The notes under the pieces: generated by a model | Seen by the model: the letters and a program-made list of their open reading frames with translations, nothing else | Told to the model about the DNA's origin: nothing | Database searches by the model: none | Part shown: one piece after another, positions 58,652-64,000 of the stretch | How positions within the stretch are numbered: the first letter of the stretch is position 1 | Layout: each line of letters starts with the position of its first letter | Assembly (NCBI RefSeq): GCF_002575655.3 | Contig: NC_053041.3 | Location: forward strand, 119,070,318-119,134,317 | DNA from: Aegilops tauschii subsp. strangulata | Lineage: Eukaryota > Streptophyta > Magnoliopsida > Poales > Poaceae | DNA length: 64,000 nucleotides | Direction: 5' to 3' | Made by a program: the position numbers and the translations under genes

Positions 58652-61600
58652 GCATCCCCAAGCTTAATTCCTGCTCGTCCTCGAGTAGGTAAATGATAAA
58701 AATATAATTTTCGATGTGGAATGCTACCTAGCATAATCTTGATCACATATCTAATCATGGTATGAATATTAAGATACGAGTGATTCAAAGCAATAGTCTA
58801 TCATTTGACATAAAAACAATAATACTTCAAGCCTACTAATAAAGCAATCATGTCTTTTCAAAATAACAAGGCCAAAGAAAGTTATCCCTACAAAATCATA
58901 TAGTCTGGTGATGCTCCATCTTCACCACACAAAATAGTCACATCATGCACAACCCCGATGACAAGCCGAGCAATTGGTTCATACCTTTTAATGCGCTTCA
59001 TCTTTTTCAACCCTCACGCAATACATGAGCGCAAGCCATGGACATAAGACTATAGGTGGAATAGAATATGATGATGGGGGTTATGTGGAGAAGACAAAAA
59101 AGGAGAAAGTCTCATATGGACACGGCTAATCAACGGGCTATGGAGATGCCCATCAATTGATGTCAATGTGAGGAGTAGGGATTGCCATGCAACGGATGCA
59201 CTAGAGCTATAAGTGTATGAAAGCTCAAACTGAAACTAAGTGGGTGTGCATCCAACTTGCTTGCTCATGAAGACCTAGGGCATTTGAGGAATCCCATCGT
59301 TGGAATATACAAGCCAAGTTCTATAATGAAAATTCCCACTAGTATATGAAAGTGATAACTCAAGAGACTCTCTATATGAAGAACATGGTGCTACTTTGAA
59401 GCACAAGTGTGGTAAAAGGATAGTAACATTGCCCCTTCTCTCTTTTTCTCTCATTTTTTTCCTTTTTTTTGGGCCTTCTCTTTTTTTGGCCTTTCTCCTT
59501 TTTTATTTTCATTTTTATTTTATTTTTCGTCCAGAGTCTCATCCCGACTTGTGGGGGAATCATAGGCTCCATCATCCTTTCCTCACTGGGGCAATGCTCT
59601 AATAATGATGATCATCACACTTTTATTTACTTACAACTCAATATTACAACTCGATACTAGAACAAAGATATGACTCTATATGAATGCCTCCGGCGGTGTA
59701 CCGGGATGTGCAATGATCTAGCGTAGCAATGACATCAAAAAAACAGACAAGCCATGAAAACATCATGCTAGCTATCTTACGATCATGCAAAGCAATATGA
59801 CAATAAATGCTCAAGTCATGTATATGATGATGATGGAAGTTGCATGGCAATATATCTCGGAATGGCTATGGAAATGCCATGATAGGTAGGTATGGTGGCT
59901 ATTTTGAGGAAGATATAATGAGGCTTATGTGTGATAGAGCGTATGGTATCACGGTGTTTGGATGCACCGGCGAAGTTTGCACCAACTCTCGAGGTCAGAA
60001 AGGGCAATGCACGGTACCGAAGAGGCTAGCAATGATGGAAGGGTGAGAGTGCGTATAATCCATGGACTCACATTTGTCATAAAGAACTCATATACTTATT
60101 GCAAAAGTTTATTAGCCCTCGAAGCAAAGTACTACTACGCATGCCCCTAGAGGGATAGATTGGTACGAAAAGACCATCGCTCGTCCTCGACCGCCACTCA
60201 TAAGGAAGACAATCAATAAATACCTCATGCTCCAACTTCGTTACATAACGGTTCACCATACGTGCATGCTACAGGAATCACAAACGTCAACACAAGTATT
60301 TCTACAATCCACAACCACCCACTAGCATGACTCTAATATCACCATCTTTATATCGCAAAACTATTGCAAGGAATCAAACATGTCATATTCAGTGATCTAC
60401 AAGTTTTGTGTAGGATTTTATGACTAACCACGTGAATGACCAGTTCCTGTCATTTCTCTAAATAGATATAAGTGAAGCAAGAGAGTTTAATTATTTCTAC
60501 AAAAGATATGCCCACGCTCTAACAAATATAAGTGAAGCAAAAGAGCATTCTACAAATGGCGGTTTTCTATGTAAAGAGAAACAGGCAATCCAAACTTCAA
60601 ATGATATAAGTGAAGCACATGAAGCATTCTATAAAGCCATACTCAAAGAATATAAGTGAAGTGCATAGAGAATTCTATAAATCAACCAAGGACCATCTCA
60701 TGCCAGCATGGTGCATAAAAGAAAAATGAAAACTAAATGCAAAATACGCTCCAAGATCTGCACATATCGCATGAACGAAACGAATCCGAAAACATACCGA
60801 TACTTGTTGAAGAAAGATGGGATGCCTTCCGGGGCATCCCCAAGCTTAGACGCTTGAGTCTCCTAGAATATTTACTTGGGGTTCCTTGGGCATCCCCAAG
60901 CTTGATCTCTTGCCTCTCCTCCTTATCCTCATATCGAAACATCCTCGATCTTCGAACACTTCATCCACACAAAACTTCAACAGAAAACTCGGTAAGATCC
61001 GTTAGTATAATAAAGCAAATCACTACTCTAAGTACTGTTGCAAACAAATTCATATTTAGTTTTTGCATTGTGTCTACTGTAATATAGCTTTTCCATGGCT
61101 TAATCCACTGATATAAATTGATAGCTTCATCAAAACAAGCAAACTATGCATCAAAAACAGAATCTGTCTAAAACAGAACAGTCTGTAATAATCTGAACAT
61201 TCACCATAATTATGATACTTGAAAAATTCTTCCAAAATTAGGAACAATAAACAATTTGTATAGAAAGACAGTGCAAAACGAATCAGAACCATTTGATGTT
61301 CCAGTAAAAAACTAAAAATCGCGCACTACAGCCAAAGTTTCTGTACTGCACCGCACAAACCAACAAGCATTGTAAACATTCTAAAGGCAAACCTTGGCAC
61401 ATTATTTTTTTAATAAAATGGAATTGTACAAGGGGATAATTATTTTTATTGAAAATTTTCTGTAATCAAGATTCACAAAGTTTCCGTGAGCATGAACAAA
61501 GTTCAAGGCTAGCTCCCACTTCAACAATGCTCGTCTTTCTCACTTTCGCTTTTCTTTTTGAAAAGGTTTTGGGTTCCCCTCTTTATTTAGCACTCAACAG

Positions 61601-61680
61601 AGATAAATGACTCTCTAAAACTTCCGGGTTGTCTCCCTGGCAGCGCTTTCTTTAAAGCCATTAAGCTAGGCATATAGTGC
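58652..61680 (-). other. Polypurine tract and 3' non-coding region of D
   Basis: Same order of blocks as B: terminal tract, pyrimidine-rich + strand run (about 59435-59525), A-like block (about 59820-60060), ATATAAGTGAAG repeats (about 60466, 60526, 60604, 60650), hairpin and internal polypurine copies (60833-60847, 60889-60903), and AACAGAACAGTCTG block (about 61170-61185). About 61405-61590 is an extra ~180-bp stretch absent from B. No gene seen. Confidence 0.7.
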
Positions 61681-63021
61681 TCAAGTAATGGATCCACCTG
61701 GATCCCAAGGTATATCAAAGCCAATTTTAATTAACAATGATTTGTAATTTAGTAGTGAGCACAAAGCAACATATATCATGTAATGACGAAGTCTAACTCT
61801 CTTCCTATGCATCGGCATGTCATAAAAGAACAATTTATGCACACATAGTAAAGGCCAATGCATAGTATAAACAGGTTCTAGCAATTTTATCGTGTTGGAA
61901 ACATTGAGAGGTGGAGATATAGTTCCTCTCTCATAATAATTGCAAGTAGGAGCAGCAAGCGCATGCATATTATATCTATCAAAATCATCATGTGCAATGG
62001 TAAAAGGCAACCCATCAATATAATCCTTAATAAGGGCAAACTTCTCTGATATAGTGTAGTCGGGAGAATTCAAAAAGATAATAGGACTATAATGCGCGGG
62101 TGCAATAGTAACAATTTCATGTTTATCATAAGGAACTATAGCAAGTTCATCTCCATAAGCATAATTCATATTGGCATCTTGGCCACAAGCATAGCAAGCA
62201 TCATCAAAAAGGGATATTTCAAGAGAATCAACGGGATCATAACAATCATCATACCAATCATCCTTCGGTAAGCACAAAGGGAAATTAAAAAATGTATGAG
62301 TTGAAGAGTTACTCTCATTAGAAGGTGGGCACGGGTAGCTAATCCGCTCTTCCTCCTTTTGTTCTTCGCTCTCCTCATCATCTTTTTCATCCAATGAGCT
62401 CACAGTTTCATCAATTTCTTCTTTCATAGACTCCTGCAAAATATTAGTCTCTTCTTGTACAGCGGGGGAGTCCTCAATATATGGTTTAACATAAGCATTA
62501 GAAGCATAATTATCATAGCGATATTTAAGTATGGCAAAATTTTCAGATTTGTAAAGAGTAGCACCATACTTTTCAATCAAAGAAGCAATTTCATAAGCAC
62601 CCTTAAAAGCAAAAAATTCTTCAATTTGTTGATCATCATAGTAATTATAAACACCCTTAGCATACGAAGATATAATTCCATTATCACTAAACTCACATTG
62701 GTAGGGAAGGTGTTTCTTAGGGTTTTCAGAACAACAAGTAAAATCATATATATAACATAAATTCCAAGCATAGCATTGCAAATGATGAATTTGAACCAGC
62801 AAAAGTTTGCCTTTTTTAGATATACGGTGTCGCACATAACAGGCATGCTCATCTAAAGATTTGCCCTCAACTAAGCTAGTTGGGGTTTCAGCATGAGCAC
62901 ATAGGGATCGAAGATGATCCAAGTAATAAGCTTCAGGAGTGTGATAGATTTTGAGTGGTTCTTCAACCATTGGTTCAGTAGGTACAACTAATTTTTTTGG
63001 TATTTTGCGTTTCCTACCCAT
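61681..63021 (-). CDS. Unrecognised 446-residue element protein, intact copy
   Basis: The start is ATG 63021 (MGRKRKIPKKLVV), whose basic start could be a nuclear-localisation signal. A Cys/Tyr-rich region follows (FTCCSENPKKHLPYQCEF, about 93-110), then a strongly acidic stretch (about 197-230) and a Tyr/Asp-rich part with YDDCYD-type repeats. A basic PMHRKRVRLRH motif lies near residue 400, and the protein ends FDIPWDPGGSIT. It has no gag major-homology region, zinc knuckle, protease or polymerase motif. It is the only gene of the element, placed just after the primer-binding site where gag normally sits. The B copy is disrupted and C carries a distant relative. The open frame over 1.3 kb suggests recent function. 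Confidence 0.65.
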   Translation of the reverse strand: MGRKRKIPKKLVVPTEPMVEEPLKIYHTPEAYYLDHLRSLCAHAETPTSLVEGKSLDEHACYVRHRISKKGKLLLVQIHHLQCYAWNLCYIYDFTCCSENPKKHLPYQCEFSDNGIISSYAKGVYNYYDDQQIEEFFAFKGAYEIASLIEKYGATLYKSENFAILKYRYDNYASNAYVKPYIEDSPAVQEETNILQESMKEEIDETVSSLDEKDDEESEEQKEEERISYPCPPSNESNSSTHTFFNFPLCLPKDDWYDDCYDPVDSLEISLFDDACYACGQDANMNYAYGDELAIVPYDKHEIVTIAPAHYSPIIFLNSPDYTISEKFALIKDYIDGLPFTIAHDDFDRYNMHALAAPTCNYYERGTISPPLNVSNTIKLLEPVYTMHWPLLCVHKLFFYDMPMHRKRVRLRHYMIYVALCSLLNYKSLLIKIGFDIPWDPGGSIT

Positions 63022-63116
63022 AACTAAAGATAGAAAACAACTAAGAACAGCAAATAAAAATTACTTAGTGATAAAGCAAACAAGCACACACGAGAATATT
63101 CACCCCACGCTATTGC

Positions 63117-63134
63117 TCCCCGGCAACGGCGCCA
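63117..63134 (-). other. Primer-binding site of D (tRNA-Asp)
   Basis: TGGCGCCGTTGCCGGGGA on the - strand, 11 bases from the LTR. Confidence 0.88.
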
Positions 63135-63145
63135 GAAAAAGGTCT

Positions 63146-64000
63146 TGATAACCCACAAGTATAGGGGATCAATTATAGCCTCTTTCGATAAGTAAGAGTG
63201 TCGAACCCAACGAGGAGCTAAAGGTAGAACAAAATTCCCTCAAGTTCTATCGACCACCGATACAACTCTACGCACGCTTGACGTTCGCTTTACATAGAAC
63301 AAGTATGAAACTAGAAGTACTTTGTAGGTGTTTTTGGATAGGTTTGCAAGATAGTAAAGAGCACGTAAATAAAAAGTAGGGGCTGTTTAGATAAAGACAC
63401 AACTAAGTTAGTTTTAGTAGAGAGCTTTTTGTTACGAGAAAGTTATTTGTCCCTAGGCAATTGATAACTAGACCGGTAATCATTATTGCAATTTTATTTG
63501 AGGGAGAGGCATAAGCTAACGTACTTTCTCTACTTGGATCATATGCACTTATGATTGGAACTCTAGCAAGCATCCGCAACTACTAAAGATCATTAAGGTA
63601 AAACCCAACCATAGCATTAAAGCATCAAGTCCTCTTTATCCCATACGCAACAACCCCCTTACTCGGGTTTGTGTTTCAGTCACTCACGCAACCCACTATA
63701 AGCGAATCATGAACGTATTGCAACACCCTACAGCGGGGATCCCTCACGCTTGTGCGACACGGAGAGCACCATAGGACAACACCAATAATAAAACATGCAA
63801 CTCAAACCAATCACGATCATCAAATAACCCATAGGACAAAATGGATCTACTCAAACATCATAGGATAGCCATACATCATTGGGAAATAATATATAGCGTT
63901 GAGCACCATGTTTAAGTAGAGATTACAACGGGTAAGAGAGAGGTTACACCGCTGCATAGAGGGGGGAAGAGTTGGTGATGATGGCGGTAAAGTTGTTCGT
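63146..64000 (-). repeat. 5' LTR of D (partial)
   Basis: First 855 bp of the LTR, continuing beyond the window; nearly identical to 57136-57990. Confidence 0.92.

Larger units (their letters stand above)
18879..64000 (-). mobile_element. Element T: Tat-like Ty3/Gypsy element, split by C and D, right end outside window
   Basis: One LTR (18879-19349) is visible. Inward lie a + strand intron-containing gene with a putative gypsy-type transposon domain (19893-55685 when C is removed), a ~1.2-kb spacer, and a - strand protease fragment (56874-57130) cut by D. Gag-protease on one strand with an additional gene on the opposite strand near the 3' LTR is the arrangement known for Tat-lineage elements. 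No reverse transcriptase or integrase lies between the protease and the LTR, so this copy is non-autonomous. It may belong to a Fatima-like Triticeae family; I cannot confirm that. Confidence 0.7.
57136..64000 (-). mobile_element. Element D: non-autonomous LTR retrotransposon, right end outside window
   Basis: Same family as B but a distinct LTR subtype. On the - strand: 5' LTR (from 63146, cut by window end), tRNA-Asp primer-binding site (63117-63134), one intact gene, non-coding region, polypurine tract (58652-58666) and 3' LTR (57136-58651). Left TSD candidate AGCCC (57131-57135). The visible 855 bp of the 5' LTR differs from the 3' LTR at only about five sites, so the insertion is recent. 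Confidence 0.93.

Overview
The window is a block of repeats from a large plant genome, almost certainly a Triticeae grass (wheat, Aegilops or a relative). Evidence: high-copy LTR families beginning TGATACGTCTCC, primer-binding sites matching plant tRNA-Asp, a multi-exon CACTA transposon with CACTACTAGAAAAAGG ends, and no ordinary host gene. Everything recognisable is mobile-element DNA, arranged as nested insertions whose order can be read from the target-site duplications (TSDs).

Layout. The oldest layer, element X, is a decayed LTR retrotransposon. It survives as 1-1423, 9141-9355 and 16719-17497, plus an LTR from about 17498 to 18878. Element A (1424-9140, + strand) and element B (9356-16718, - strand, TSD TTACC) inserted into its interior. 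Element T starts at 18879 inside the X LTR and runs off the right edge. T is a Ty3/Gypsy element of Tat-like design: a piece of its protease lies on the - strand, and an intron-containing gene lies on the opposite strand. Element C (22445-55240, - strand, TSD TGATG) split the last exon of that antisense gene. Element R, a chromovirus (29693-54721, - strand, TSD ATGAA), split the 5' LTR of C. A 12.4-kb CACTA transposon (37278-49647, - strand) sits inside R. Element D (57136 to beyond 64000, - strand) interrupts the T protease. X > T > C > R > CACTA is a five-level nest.

How the parts work. A, B, C and D are non-autonomous LTR elements without reverse transcriptase or integrase. They share a tRNA-Asp primer-binding site, a purine-rich AAGCTTGGGGATGC end signal repeated twice more inside the element, and several conserved non-coding blocks. 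Their coding modules differ: A has a gag/protease module, B and D an unrecognised ~446-residue protein, and C a distant, broken relative of that protein. R has the full chromovirus set (gag, protease, RT, RNase H, integrase with D,D35E, chromodomain) plus an extra coiled-coil ORF before gag, but it is disabled by stops and a frameshift. The CACTA element encodes a TNP2-type transposase with a single in-frame stop, an apparently intact four-exon ORF2 ending in a C48/Ulp1-like domain without its catalytic cysteine, and a small protein with an RNase H1 hybrid-binding (viroplasmin-type) domain followed by a membrane segment.

Most notable observations: (1) the CACTA element is flanked on both sides by a 1.87-kb direct duplication of R that abuts its ends like a giant TSD; (2) the antisense gene of T carries four GT-AG introns with consistent phases and its own TATA box; (3) coding modules have been swapped around a common cis framework in A/B/C/D; (4) the CACTA element carries the RNase H1-type domain ORF; (5) upstream sequences are shared between the two main CACTA genes. 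Family names are given only where motifs allow; named Triticeae families (for example Fatima-like for T) remain guesses without a database search.
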